A stretch of DNA of 64,000 nt from assembly GCA_963169655.1 (NCBI GenBank), contig CAUJCM010000003.1, forward strand, positions 127,465-191,464. Direction: 5' to 3'. The stretch comes from Patescibacteria group bacterium. GTDB taxonomy: Bacteria > Patescibacteriota > Gracilibacteria > UBA1369. Under the pieces are notes generated by a model. That model had not been told where the DNA came from. It saw only the letters and a program-made list of their open reading frames with translations, and did not search any database. Shown piece by piece: positions 52,601 through 61,072 of this stretch. The stretch's first letter is position 1; every line of letters begins with the position of its first letter. Both the position numbers and the translations under genes were made by a program.

Positions 52601-54980
52601 TTTTGTAAGAGATTCAAGTAATGCTCACACAATCGAAAAATATCGAACAGCTTTAAAAGCAGAAAGAGAATTAAAAAAAGTTTCACAAGAATTAAATCAA
52701 ATTTTAGATACTCAAGTACGTAAGGTAGAACCAGAGCTTAATCATTTAGAAAGTTCAGTTAGTGAAGAGTTAGCTAGAAGAGGAGATTTTGAAAGAGTTG
52801 GAAGACCTGCACTGATTGATGATATTAAATTTGATAGTTTAATTAAAGAATATCAACAAGCATTAAGTTCTAGTAATCAGGCCACAATTTCAGAGGCATT
52901 ACAGAAATTTGGACCTTTTGAGCATAATGCAGAACTATTTCAAGCCTTAAATGAATTGAGGTTTCAAAAGATGGGAATTAAATTAAATAATGTAGATGAT
53001 TTATATCAGAGGTACCGACAGTATCAATTTGAATCGCAAAAAAGAATAAACCCAAATATTCCAGATTCTGCAATAAGCTATATGGATGAAGTACAGTTTA
53101 AGAAGATTGTTCAAGAGTTAGAAGGAGCAAGAACTGCTAGAGATGTAAATAGGATGACTAATTTAATGGATAATTTTAATGGTTTAGATCAATTGATGGT
53201 TGATTTAGACAATTTTTATTCTGGTAAAAAGCTTAAAACTGACAACAAAGATCTTTATAAATATTATCTGGAACATCAATCAGATTTAGTAAGAATGTAT
53301 GACGATTATTATAAGGCTTGGGAAACTGGTGATATAAGCAAAAGATCTGCTTTGAAAGATGCCCATCCTGATTTATTAACTGCTTTGGAGCAGTTAGATA
53401 GGAGATTTCAATATTTAGATAGAGCTGGATCATTACAGTTTAGAGCTTCATCAATAGAAATGACTTCTGAACTATTAAGAGAATTTCCACCTGGTACCAA
53501 AGCCACACCTGAGCAAGTTGCTAATTATTTAGAAAAAAAATACAAGTTAAAAGATAATAGTGGTACAAGAGGAGTGAGTGATAAGGATATAGAGTTATAT
53601 AAAGTAAAATTATCTGATGGCAATGAATATAGAGCAGTATTAAGTTCAACAGGACAGTCAGTTACACTCTTAGATAGTACTGGAAATATAGTTCAGCCAA
53701 CAATAAAATTAAAAGCTCAACCAAAAACAGTTACTCCTAAAGCTAAAACAACCCCACAACCAGCAGTAAAAGCATCTAAAATTTCAGCAAAAGAAAGATA
53801 TGATACAGCTGGTACAAATATGGAACAGCGAAGAAAAGACTTAGTTTCAAAGAGGGATGAATTAAAATTAGCAGAAAGAGAAAGAAATCAAGCTCAACAA
53901 GCATATATGTCAGCAGATAATCTCGGCACTTTTGATGCACATACAATTCAAAGGTTAAAGCAAAATGCTGAAAACGCATCTAATAGGGTAGGTATTTTAC
54001 GGACTGAAGTTGACCAATTGACTTCTTCTTTAAGAGATTCTATTGTTGATCGCCGAAAAGCATTCTTTGCAAGAGGTGTAGAACCATTAGGAAAAATTCC
54101 AGAATTAGCTTTAAAAGGAAAAGATCTTTTAATAGATAAGATTAGATCTAAGTGGCGTATTGATTGGTTAAACAATATGAAAGATAAAATGATTAAAGTT
54201 GGAAAAGTCCCTTCTGAAAAAGTAGCACAAATATTTTCTGTTTTAACAGAACAAAGTAATATTAGTGCATTAATACAGGGTAGATTTGACTTATTTACAC
54301 CATATAAAAGATTTAAAATACTTTTATCTTCAATAGCGGTAAATAATTATTCAAAAGAATTACAAGAAGTAGTAAATCCACTGGTCAATGAGCAAATGGT
54401 AATTATGCATTATTATACTCATTTAAGACTGCCAAGTAAGACAGAAGTAGATAACTTCAATAACCTTTCACTTGAAGAGAAATTAACAGCAATAGAGCAA
54501 GGATATCAAAACTTTGAGAATGGAGAGTTATCTCCAGAACAGCTATATTCTTTAGAAGAACAAGATTATATTTCTTCCAAGAGAGATACTTTACAATTAG
54601 CTCTTCAAGAAGCACAATCACTAGACGACCTAGATATGGAGGCACTTAAAGCAGTTTTGACTAAGCATCTTGCCCTAGGAGAAACTTCATTTGAAAAACC
54701 ATATATTGTTTCAGTTGATGGTATTACTCTCCAAGTCGATAAAGAAGGCGTAATTTCTGTTACAGGAGCTGAGAGCTGGATTTCAAAAACCAATGAGAAT
54801 AAAAAGACAGGTAAATCAACAGGCTCTGGTAGTCAACAAGAGGTTGGAACTAGTTCTGAATCACCAAGCTCCGAGGAGCAAGACAGTTCAGCTGAAACTT
54901 CTCAGTCCACAAGTGATAGTCCATTTTTTGAAGGTACTGAATTTTATAGTCTTCCACCAGGTACTGAAACATTTTCATAA
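49644..54980 (+). CDS. Giant coiled-coil protein with an EF-hand and a hydrophobic Gly-rich region
   Basis: 1778 residues, no signal peptide. An EF-hand calcium loop, DKDKDGKISEAE, is at 93-104. About 110-480 is long coiled coil (KQKQQEIAEKLKLTLANLER and similar). At about 565-660 lie Gly/Ala-rich hydrophobic segments (LTQVGGAFAGFVSGGAELVG, AAFNILSMFVGAGEVGAAGK) able to associate with membranes. The rest is helical and charged, with VKLSDGNEYRAVLSSTGQSV and a late region VSVDGITLQVDKEGVISVTG of similar beta style, and the C-terminus is a Ser/Glu/Thr-rich tail ending FYSLPPGTETFS. The layout parallels the 2516-residue protein upstream. It may be a surface filament or host-contact protein; no catalytic motif was found. 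Confidence 0.7.
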   Translation: MSGSPNSPKPLDLTSAQAIQKLERQASAESQNKPEVQEKKDVVDQRTTALDKIKTETQRQISAYHLDILPTGIDSKTQQYLYEYFQGSIDRFDKDKDGKISEAEANEFQAQMAKKTAQLVGEIMSAGKEHKEGQEAANQVKKLNTKEVEGSLESITEINENLGLNQGLQEFEKMQSQNQAFQQEIQTQIESINSFQQGLAKFQNKQHGIEAYSSMVSNLFNDSRKNEELKLKQKQQEIAEKLKLTLANLERKKAILDKNGESLKQAIAQERQRIIKERDDKLQEIADAKEDQSNLIEEKKKRYQELDKAQESLIKKRDTANQKLQNNQEFRKKWENQQRQEQLDTKKKETEESTQNAEEELKAIELILNDPSLTPDAKEQVEKSKEEILSRLERSKAGQRIIDEKLQKGENIGRTLDAVEQQAETELKSADTYLNDQIIPSKLSLDQNINRLESLKLSYVTEATDVSKHYNQRVDDIDKISETINGNIFSSAISRNKSINSLSSAIKSLESLNIDSKSKWNIINPFFYFDAVSTDLSALAHGIDANTNSLLKDIKEKFNEEGSSKIGWGTAYALTQVGGAFAGFVSGGAELVGGVSSMIAHPVEAVKGIGTLAGFNAEKMEFNSDTFLNSWKAMGKSISGYDQVEGDKENYGGMVGKAAFNILSMFVGAGEVGAAGKAGTASKLARVAQVESGLAKFAKSTNYVFKSKDLAGKLAEMQKVNKVAYKSLQKTARAESRTAFRQTFVSEIKPQVFTKIGEEMALSPTYMGKVGVVSKYAATGAFNTVKAVPRTALKFTKEVVATPIVGTYALVTKGIPRAISSIPKLARRLKSEGLIGTFRSSKLNRSFQTITEESGSYVKAQQRLREIIDSDLALSDMAKQGEMGLRSAESSAKLKLFKENPQLFYSFERYQKAITEVHSVYIQDLNRAQKSIDMIKAEPQIKKYLNLKEEVANKNTALREANRSGDATLIQTAKQDLIQAQANINIFVRDSSNAHTIEKYRTALKAERELKKVSQELNQILDTQVRKVEPELNHLESSVSEELARRGDFERVGRPALIDDIKFDSLIKEYQQALSSSNQATISEALQKFGPFEHNAELFQALNELRFQKMGIKLNNVDDLYQRYRQYQFESQKRINPNIPDSAISYMDEVQFKKIVQELEGARTARDVNRMTNLMDNFNGLDQLMVDLDNFYSGKKLKTDNKDLYKYYLEHQSDLVRMYDDYYKAWETGDISKRSALKDAHPDLLTALEQLDRRFQYLDRAGSLQFRASSIEMTSELLREFPPGTKATPEQVANYLEKKYKLKDNSGTRGVSDKDIELYKVKLSDGNEYRAVLSSTGQSVTLLDSTGNIVQPTIKLKAQPKTVTPKAKTTPQPAVKASKISAKERYDTAGTNMEQRRKDLVSKRDELKLAERERNQAQQAYMSADNLGTFDAHTIQRLKQNAENASNRVGILRTEVDQLTSSLRDSIVDRRKAFFARGVEPLGKIPELALKGKDLLIDKIRSKWRIDWLNNMKDKMIKVGKVPSEKVAQIFSVLTEQSNISALIQGRFDLFTPYKRFKILLSSIAVNNYSKELQEVVNPLVNEQMVIMHYYTHLRLPSKTEVDNFNNLSLEEKLTAIEQGYQNFENGELSPEQLYSLEEQDYISSKRDTLQLALQEAQSLDDLDMEALKAVLTKHLALGETSFEKPYIVSVDGITLQVDKEGVISVTGAESWISKTNENKKTGKSTGSGSQQEVGTSSESPSSEEQDSSAETSQSTSDSPFFEGTEFYSLPPGTETFS

Positions 54981-55039
54981 TAATTATTAGTTGAAAAGTA
55001 CATTAATACACTTTAAATCTTTAAGTTTATGTAGTTTTT

Positions 55040-55048
55040 TGATATAAT
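55040..55048 (+). promoter_or_regulatory. Extended -10 promoter of the 978-residue gene
   Basis: TGATATAAT, 22 bases before the ATG. Confidence 0.65.
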
Positions 55049-55069
55049 TAAAAGATTAATACTTTTATT

Positions 55070-58006
55070 ATGCGTCTAGACTACAATTATAATTATTCAT
55101 TATATAAAAGCTCTTTATTCGGAAGAGTAGTATTTCAATCTTCAAATGCACCTTCCTCATCTCCTTCTAGCTCTCCTAGTCCCATGATTATCACTCCACA
55201 GAATAAATTAAACAGGTATGATGCTAATGAAGATAATCCAGAAATTCTTAAAATTAGAACTATTCTTGATCAGAGACAAGAAGCTATGAAAATAGGAAAA
55301 GTTTCTCGACAACAACTTGATCGTTCAATAGGTTATCAAGGAAGAATGAAAATTGTAGATCTTTTAACTTCACCAGTTGGAGGAAAAATTGATGATTATG
55401 ACGATGGGTATTTTGGTGATGAAACAGATGAAAATAATCCTACAAGATCTAGGTTGAATGGTTATTTATATGCACATGATATTTTTTCAGGAGGAGGACA
55501 AGCAGGAGTTACTGCTATTAATGAAGGACTGGAAAAACCTTATGAGCTTTATCATAAATATATTGGAGACAGTAGGCTTACAATGAAAGATTTGGAAGAA
55601 GGAATGTCATTAAAAAATTATTTTGCAGGAGCATCTCAATATACAAAATTTGATAAAGTAATTGGCATAATTGCAGGTCTAGAGTCATTATCCGATAGTA
55701 AAATTAATGATAATTCAAGAAAAAGAGACTATAAGGAATACTTAAAAAGTCAGTTTGAAGAACTAAACACAGCAGATAAGCAAAATAATGAAGATTCTCA
55801 AATACAATTTTTATTTGGAATAAAATCACTTGCAGATTTTCTTAATTCAGATGATGAATGGAGGTCGGAATATGATAGAATAGATAATTTAACAGATCCT
55901 AACGCTATAGGTGCACAAATTACTGATTACCCTGGAACTTTCTCTAAAGATAAAGATAACAAAACCCGTTGGCAACTAAATGGATACTTATATTCTGTTT
56001 ATTTATTTAATGGTAAAAGTTCTGTAGCATCAAATCAAGAATTTCAACGTGCAGCTAAAATGTTTGATGATTCAGGATGGATAGATGAAGATTTTACTCA
56101 AGAGATGATTGAAGGTGATCCAGAAGGTAGTACAGATCGTTTTGGTTTAAAAAAATATTTAATTGAGGCAGAACAATACACAGCAAATGATGAAATAAAA
56201 GGTATTATAGCTGGACTTTTAAAACAAGCAGATAGTCTTGGAGCCAATCAACAGTCATATAAAGAATATTTAAAAGTTTTCCTTAGACATTTATCTCCAA
56301 ATAATTCAAGAGAAGAACAGCTAATTATTTTATCAGGCATAAAATCTCCTGAGAGTGCAGAAACATATATTAAACATGACTTACTTTTTACTATTAATCG
56401 TGCAGTATTGTCGGCCAGTATTCAACATAGTCAATTTATACTAGATGATCAGAGTTATACTGATTTAGCCAAAGACACAAAAGATATTACATTGGCACAA
56501 ATAATGGACCTTTCTAATAAGGTTAAAAATCAAATTAATGATTTTATAGATAAACGTTCAATGACAGCTATAAAAAGCCTTCAAGATACTTACAATGCTA
56601 TGATTGCTGAAAATAAAAAAGATAAAAACCCTTTATATGATCAACAAACCTTAGATGAGTTAGCAAAAAGAATACAATCTAATGCTAGGGAATTTATTAA
56701 AGCTCGTGGTTCACTAAAAGAAACCGCTTTAGATGGGGTAATTAATCAAAAATATTTGATGACTTTAAAATCAGCAGAATCAAATTATTTTACTTTAATT
56801 GATGAAATAGAAGCAAAAAATCAATCTATTACTGATTACAGAAATAATAAACTTCCAAATCAAACAACTACACCCCAATCAACTCAACCCCAAAAGCCAA
56901 AACCAATAGGAGCTACTCCATTACCTCCTAAACCAAAACCAGCTCCTGTCCCCCCAGTTTTACCATCAAAACCTAAAACTCCAGAACAAAAAGAAAAAAC
57001 TGAAGCACCTTTGATGTTAGCAACAGCTTGGGATGCAATTTTTAGTAAAGTTATTAATGAAATTAATAAATCTCCTCAAGGTGTAGATTTTAGTTTTGTC
57101 TATAATGGTTTACAAATTCCTGCAAAAATTCGAAAAGTAGGTAATCAATTTAATTTCTCATTTAATAGCTTTGAAGCAGGTCAAGGTAATTTAACATTTA
57201 CAAGCATAGACCAAATCAAAAGTTATTGTGATAATGGAAATCTGAATCAGTATTTAGCAACTGCAACCATTATCCAAAGGAAGAACTGGGATAGATTTAA
57301 AGGTTCTAATTGGTTAGATGAATTGAAGGAAGCCCCTAAAAGAACAGGTAAATGGTCTGTTTCAATTGAATTAGATTGGAAAAGAAATCATGCTTTTGAA
57401 ACTGGAAATGGGAAAATAGATTTATCAGTAGGGCCTGATGGAACTATTAGTTATAAAATTTATAAAACACATGCTGCATCAAATGGTACCGACATAAAAC
57501 ATGGAAATGCTGGCGATTTTACTCAATTAATTCAAGCAATTAGTCACACTAAATATTGGTCAGAAAATTATAATAACTTTGAAAATCAACATAATTTTAA
57601 AGACATTAAAAGAAAAGAAATTTTATTAGCTAACTTAATGACCTTAACCTTTTATAAAAAACAAAGCAGTAAAATAGGAGAAGTTTATAATTTTAACAAC
57701 TTCTATAATATGAAATACGGATATATGTACTTAAATTGGGGAAATGAAGCAGATAACTTTAAGAGAAATAGATCAATACAAAACCCCGTTTTAGAGGTGA
57801 AAGCAAATGAAAATGGTACTGTTACTTGGAAATTACAAAGATTAGGTGAAGATAAAATTACTTGGATGGGGACTTATGGGATAGCTAATTCACTAAATGA
57901 CTTATTTAACCAAATTAGTGAGGTTAGAAAAGATTCCAAAGCTAGAATGAATACTAAATCTTCTAATTTACCAAATCTAGGAAATTTCGGATATAGTCCT
58001 TCTTAA
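55070..58006 (+). CDS. Protein of duplicated helical and beta domains
   Basis: 978 residues; no family recognised and no signal peptide. A helical domain occurs twice: about 123-255 (RLNGYLYAHDIF, LKNYFAGASQYTKFDKVIGI, DYKEYLKSQFEEL, FGIKS) and about 302-435 (WQLNGYLYSVYLF, LKKYLIEAEQYTANDEIKGI, SYKEYLKVFLRHL, SGIKS). A Pro-rich linker (about 605-640, PLPPKPKPAPVPPVLP) follows. The C-terminal third shows three copies of a beta unit at about 670, 760 and 884, each with strand, turn and a closing helix (VDFSFVYNGLQIPAKI; KWSVSIELDWKRNHAF; YGYMYLNWGNEADNF). Its stop overlaps the FemX-like gene by four bases. Last of the unusual gene block. Confidence 0.7.
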   Translation: MRLDYNYNYSLYKSSLFGRVVFQSSNAPSSSPSSSPSPMIITPQNKLNRYDANEDNPEILKIRTILDQRQEAMKIGKVSRQQLDRSIGYQGRMKIVDLLTSPVGGKIDDYDDGYFGDETDENNPTRSRLNGYLYAHDIFSGGGQAGVTAINEGLEKPYELYHKYIGDSRLTMKDLEEGMSLKNYFAGASQYTKFDKVIGIIAGLESLSDSKINDNSRKRDYKEYLKSQFEELNTADKQNNEDSQIQFLFGIKSLADFLNSDDEWRSEYDRIDNLTDPNAIGAQITDYPGTFSKDKDNKTRWQLNGYLYSVYLFNGKSSVASNQEFQRAAKMFDDSGWIDEDFTQEMIEGDPEGSTDRFGLKKYLIEAEQYTANDEIKGIIAGLLKQADSLGANQQSYKEYLKVFLRHLSPNNSREEQLIILSGIKSPESAETYIKHDLLFTINRAVLSASIQHSQFILDDQSYTDLAKDTKDITLAQIMDLSNKVKNQINDFIDKRSMTAIKSLQDTYNAMIAENKKDKNPLYDQQTLDELAKRIQSNAREFIKARGSLKETALDGVINQKYLMTLKSAESNYFTLIDEIEAKNQSITDYRNNKLPNQTTTPQSTQPQKPKPIGATPLPPKPKPAPVPPVLPSKPKTPEQKEKTEAPLMLATAWDAIFSKVINEINKSPQGVDFSFVYNGLQIPAKIRKVGNQFNFSFNSFEAGQGNLTFTSIDQIKSYCDNGNLNQYLATATIIQRKNWDRFKGSNWLDELKEAPKRTGKWSVSIELDWKRNHAFETGNGKIDLSVGPDGTISYKIYKTHAASNGTDIKHGNAGDFTQLIQAISHTKYWSENYNNFENQHNFKDIKRKEILLANLMTLTFYKKQSSKIGEVYNFNNFYNMKYGYMYLNWGNEADNFKRNRSIQNPVLEVKANENGTVTWKLQRLGEDKITWMGTYGIANSLNDLFNQISEVRKDSKARMNTKSSNLPNLGNFGYSPS

Positions 58007-59088
58007 CGTTTTAAGCCCTTTTTAATTTTCATCAACCAGAATACGAAAGGGTTAAATATTTTTTCTACACTTTCAGAGTAATCTACTTTATCACCCCCAA
58101 ATTTTAATTTAAATTCTGTAACTCCAGCCCATTCATGTTTAGTATCATAATTCAAGTTAGAATCTAAAGGAGCTGTACCTAAAAAATCATACCAATTAAT
58201 ATTTTTCTTTTTTGCATCTAAAATAGCACCCCATTGAAGCAAATATGGAGCCATTACATTCCTATATTCATTTGATGAAGCACCAAAATAATAAATACTT
58301 AAATCTCCATAGAAAGTAACTATTATCCCTGCAATAATCTTTTTATCATATTCGGCCAAATATAATTTACAATACTCGTTCCCTAGAGTTTTTAACATAT
58401 CTAAATAATATTGTTCAGGATGACCACTAAATCCATCTCTACTAGTTGTTTCAGTTAAAATTCTATAAAATTCTTTTACTCCCTGCTCAATACTGATATG
58501 TTGCTCCCCAGCTATAATTACTTTTACGCCTTTTTTGCTAGCTAATCGAATATTATAACGTCCTTTTGTTTTCATCTGGTTTAACAGACTATTTTCATCT
58601 TGTTTAATATTTAAAACAATACTGTGTTCAGGTTGATAGTTGGCATGAGCTTTTCTAAATCCAAACTTTTTCCAATTTACTTCATTTTTAAGTCCAAAAT
58701 TGATTGGTCCTACTTTCACCAGAGAAGGCTCAATCCTCACGAATACAGATTGTTCTTGTTTAGCTAATTTTGAAATTTCTGCTAACCAAGCATTTAAGAT
58801 TTCTTCAATATTTGTTGCTTTAAAATCAATCACTGGTCCTTTGGGGATATATATCCAATTTAACCCAAATGAAATCAGTCTTTTTAAAGCCAAACTTCCA
58901 CCTATTAATTTTTCATCATCAAAAACACCTATTATCCACCATTTCCAATTTTTACCTTTTGCAATATTTTGAAACATCCCCCATTTCGAAGTTTGATGAA
59001 TATTCCCAATCATATTATGGCTTTGTGAAGACACAAAATTGTCCCACAATGAATATTCTTCTTCTTGTAAAATGCGTGTAGTAATCAA
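58003..59088 (-). CDS. FemX/FemAB-like peptidoglycan aminoacyltransferase
   Basis: 361 residues with the two GNAT-like lobes of the Fem family. Evidence: QTSKWGMFQNIAKGKNWKWW near the start, FGLNWIYIPKGPVIDF, QPEHSIVLNIKQDENSLLNQMKTKGRYNIRLA, the GFSGHPEQYYLDML and IAGIIVTFYGDLSIYYFGAS segments, and the closing WYDFLGTAP followed by GVTEFKLKFGGD. Fem enzymes add amino acids from aminoacyl-tRNA to the peptidoglycan cross-bridge. This implies a real wall with a branched peptide. It converges on the 978-residue gene with the stop codons interlocked. Confidence 0.88.
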   Translation of the reverse strand: MITTRILQEEEYSLWDNFVSSQSHNMIGNIHQTSKWGMFQNIAKGKNWKWWIIGVFDDEKLIGGSLALKRLISFGLNWIYIPKGPVIDFKATNIEEILNAWLAEISKLAKQEQSVFVRIEPSLVKVGPINFGLKNEVNWKKFGFRKAHANYQPEHSIVLNIKQDENSLLNQMKTKGRYNIRLASKKGVKVIIAGEQHISIEQGVKEFYRILTETTSRDGFSGHPEQYYLDMLKTLGNEYCKLYLAEYDKKIIAGIIVTFYGDLSIYYFGASSNEYRNVMAPYLLQWGAILDAKKKNINWYDFLGTAPLDSNLNYDTKHEWAGVTEFKLKFGGDKVDYSESVEKIFNPFVFWLMKIKKGLKR

Positions 59089-59214
59089 TATTTATCTTGA
59101 AAATATAGCATTAGTAGAGTATTAATATATTGTATAAAAGCAAGTTAAAAGTTGATTTTTATCTTATTTTTTGCTAATATATACAGAGGTTTAATTAATA
59201 AATCAAAAATAAAT

Positions 59215-59601
59215 ATGAAAAACTTAATTTCCAAAGCAAAATTAAATATTGCTACTGCTACTGGTTCACTATTTTATGGAGTAACTTCTGCTATGGCTCA
59301 ATCAGGATTTTTAAATCCAACTGATAATCCAAGTGCTATTGCAGGGCAAACTGGTGGAGAATCAAGTCTTAGAAACTTGATATTAACTATAGTAAATTAC
59401 TTCCTTGGATTCCTTGGTTTAATTGCAGTTATTATGGTTATTTACGGGGGGGTCTTAATGGTAACATCAGGTGGTAGTGATGAAGGATTTAACAAAGGTA
59501 AAAAAATTCTTACTTATGCTGCAATTGGTATTGTAATAATACTCTTATCATTTGCTTTTGTTTCTACTATCTTTGGAGCTGGATCAGGACAACAAGGCTA
59601 A
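59215..59601 (+). CDS. VirB2-like pilin/membrane protein with signal peptide
   Basis: 129 residues from the ATG at 59215; an in-frame TTG at 59152 would add 21 residues without a purpose. A signal peptide ends at SAMAQ. Two hydrophobic helices follow (NLILTIVNYFLGFLGLIAVI and ILTYAAIGIVIILLSFAFVS), separated by GGSDEGFNKGKK; this resembles the YGGVLMVTSGG-(S/D)-x-x-x-x-x-K pattern of VirB2/TrbC-like proteins in CPR genomes. It is a relative in form of the protein at 4805. A terminator closes the gene. It could be a pilus or pore subunit. Confidence 0.68.
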   Translation: MKNLISKAKLNIATATGSLFYGVTSAMAQSGFLNPTDNPSAIAGQTGGESSLRNLILTIVNYFLGFLGLIAVIMVIYGGVLMVTSGGSDEGFNKGKKILTYAAIGIVIILLSFAFVSTIFGAGSGQQG

Positions 59602-59621
59602 GATATATAAATTTTAAACTA

Positions 59622-59647
59622 TTACCCCCCTTTTTAGGGGGTTTTTT
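59622..59647 (+). terminator. Intrinsic terminator
   Basis: A run of C's pairs with GGGGG across TTTTTA and ends in T's. Confidence 0.88.
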
Positions 59648-59701
59648 AAAATCCAAATAAAAATAGCTTATATAGTTAATCAACTTGACAAAACAATATA
59701 T

Positions 59702-59707
59702 TATAAT
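59702..59707 (+). promoter_or_regulatory. -10 box of the Nudix-like gene
   Basis: TATAAT, 27 bases before the ATG. A TTGACA lies only 11 bases upstream, too close to be its -35. Confidence 0.4.
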
Positions 59708-59734
59708 AAAAATAGACTCTAATCACAAATCTTT

Positions 59735-60682
59735 ATGGAGAAAAGACCACTAAGAGTAGGGGCTATTATTGAAACAACAGAAGGTGTTTTATTAGTTCAG
59801 GATGCCAAAGATAAACAAAAAGATTATTATATTAGTAAATTAGAGAAAAAAGAGAGAAAATCTAGTGGAAGAAAGAAAAAAACAGTTAATCCAGGATTAT
59901 TAATGGCAAAGGAAATAATGAAGGATGGTAGGTTTTCATTACCAGGTGGTAAAATTGAGTCTAAAGACTATGAAGAAGCAAAAGCTACTCAATTAATTGG
60001 AGTAGAGAAATTTAATAATGATCAAATTGAATTATTTAAAGAGGTTATTAAAAATGCTATAGCGCGTGAAATTGACGAGGAATTAGGGATAGGGGTAGAT
60101 CAAAACATGGTTAAAACAATAATGGAAATTCAAGGTAGGACAAGAGATCATATTATATGTTTAGTACATGCTGAAGGGAGAATTAAACTTAATAGAGAGG
60201 AGTTAAGCGGTATTGGTTTATTAAATGAACATCCCCAAATTCCTTTAAATGAGTTTTTTTATCAATCTCATGTAAGAACAATTTATCAAAAATATTTACT
60301 TTCAGAATATAGACCTGAATTAATTAAAAGATATTTATCCAAATTAAATATTAAAAAGGATTTAATTATGGATGTTTTGAAAGATCAAGTTTTAGCAAGA
60401 GCTTATTTAAAAAGTAAGGGGAATGATCGAAATAAAAATAGAGCTATTCCGCATTTACTTCAATCTTCACCAAATTTTGTAATTTACGATGATCAGGAAA
60501 CAGCTATTTCTCCACATGAGCCTCGTAGCTTTACTAAAGCAGAAAACGCGAGAATAGTACCTCCTTCTGAACGGCCCAAACCAATTGAGTCAGTCCTCAA
60601 ACCAAAAGAAGATGTAATTCCATATCAATTAGCTGATAATCTAATAGAAAGTCAGTCTGAAATACTTAAAAAGAAAGGGTAA
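59735..60682 (+). CDS. Nudix hydrolase-like protein with an interrupted Nudix box
   Basis: 315 residues. The N-terminal part carries LRVGAIIETTEGVLLVQD and FSLPGGKIES, typical of Nudix hydrolases, and the second half of the box, AREIDEELGIGVD, with E103-x7-R111-E112. In the standard box (G-x5-E-x7-R-E-U-x-E-E-x-G-U) the Gly and the Glu are 5 residues apart; here about 30, because of an insert of about 25 residues. A Lys-rich insert lies before the box as well (KLEKKERKSSGRKKK). The C-terminal half is helical and Pro-rich. Nudix enzymes cleave nucleoside diphosphates linked to other groups. It has no operon partners. Confidence 0.75.
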   Translation: MEKRPLRVGAIIETTEGVLLVQDAKDKQKDYYISKLEKKERKSSGRKKKTVNPGLLMAKEIMKDGRFSLPGGKIESKDYEEAKATQLIGVEKFNNDQIELFKEVIKNAIAREIDEELGIGVDQNMVKTIMEIQGRTRDHIICLVHAEGRIKLNREELSGIGLLNEHPQIPLNEFFYQSHVRTIYQKYLLSEYRPELIKRYLSKLNIKKDLIMDVLKDQVLARAYLKSKGNDRNKNRAIPHLLQSSPNFVIYDDQETAISPHEPRSFTKAENARIVPPSERPKPIESVLKPKEDVIPYQLADNLIESQSEILKKKG

Positions 60683-60892
60683 AAAGATATTTTAGAAATT
60701 GGCATATCAACAAATTTATATTTCAAATAATAAACAATTAATAAGGCGATAGTCTTATAGTTTACATTCAAATAAAAGATTATCTAATTTATTAGTAAAG
60801 TATTAGATATTATAAATATTAGCTTTTAAAGTTAAATTTCCCCTTTAAGGGTTTTAATAATTTTGTAAATATACACTTTGATTTCTTCAAAT

Positions 60893-60969
60893 TGGTCGGG
60901 GAGCAGGGACTCGAACCCTGGACCTCATGGTCCCAAACCATGCGCGCTAGCCAACTGCGCCACACCCCG
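60893..60969 (-). tRNA. tRNA-Pro (TGG)
   Basis: A 77-nt minus-strand cloverleaf: anticodon arm CATGG-TTTGGGA-CCATG with anticodon TGG, T-arm CAGGG-TTCGAGT-CCCTG, and encoded ACCA. The acceptor CGGGGTG/CTCCCCG has a U-U mismatch at position 6. The gap 60683-61072 holds nothing else that I can support. Confidence 0.93.
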
Positions 60970-61072
60970 ATAAACTTATTGACTTGTAGAACTCTCCACA
61001 AAGTGCCAAAATATTAAGTGAAAGATGTCCTATAAGTCAAACGAATTATAAAATTAAACTTGAAGTTAATTT

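Noticed and set aside
59685..59707. TTGACA/TATAAT promoter pair before the Nudix-like gene
   Set aside because: The spacing of 11 bases is too short for sigma70-type recognition; only the -10 box was kept.
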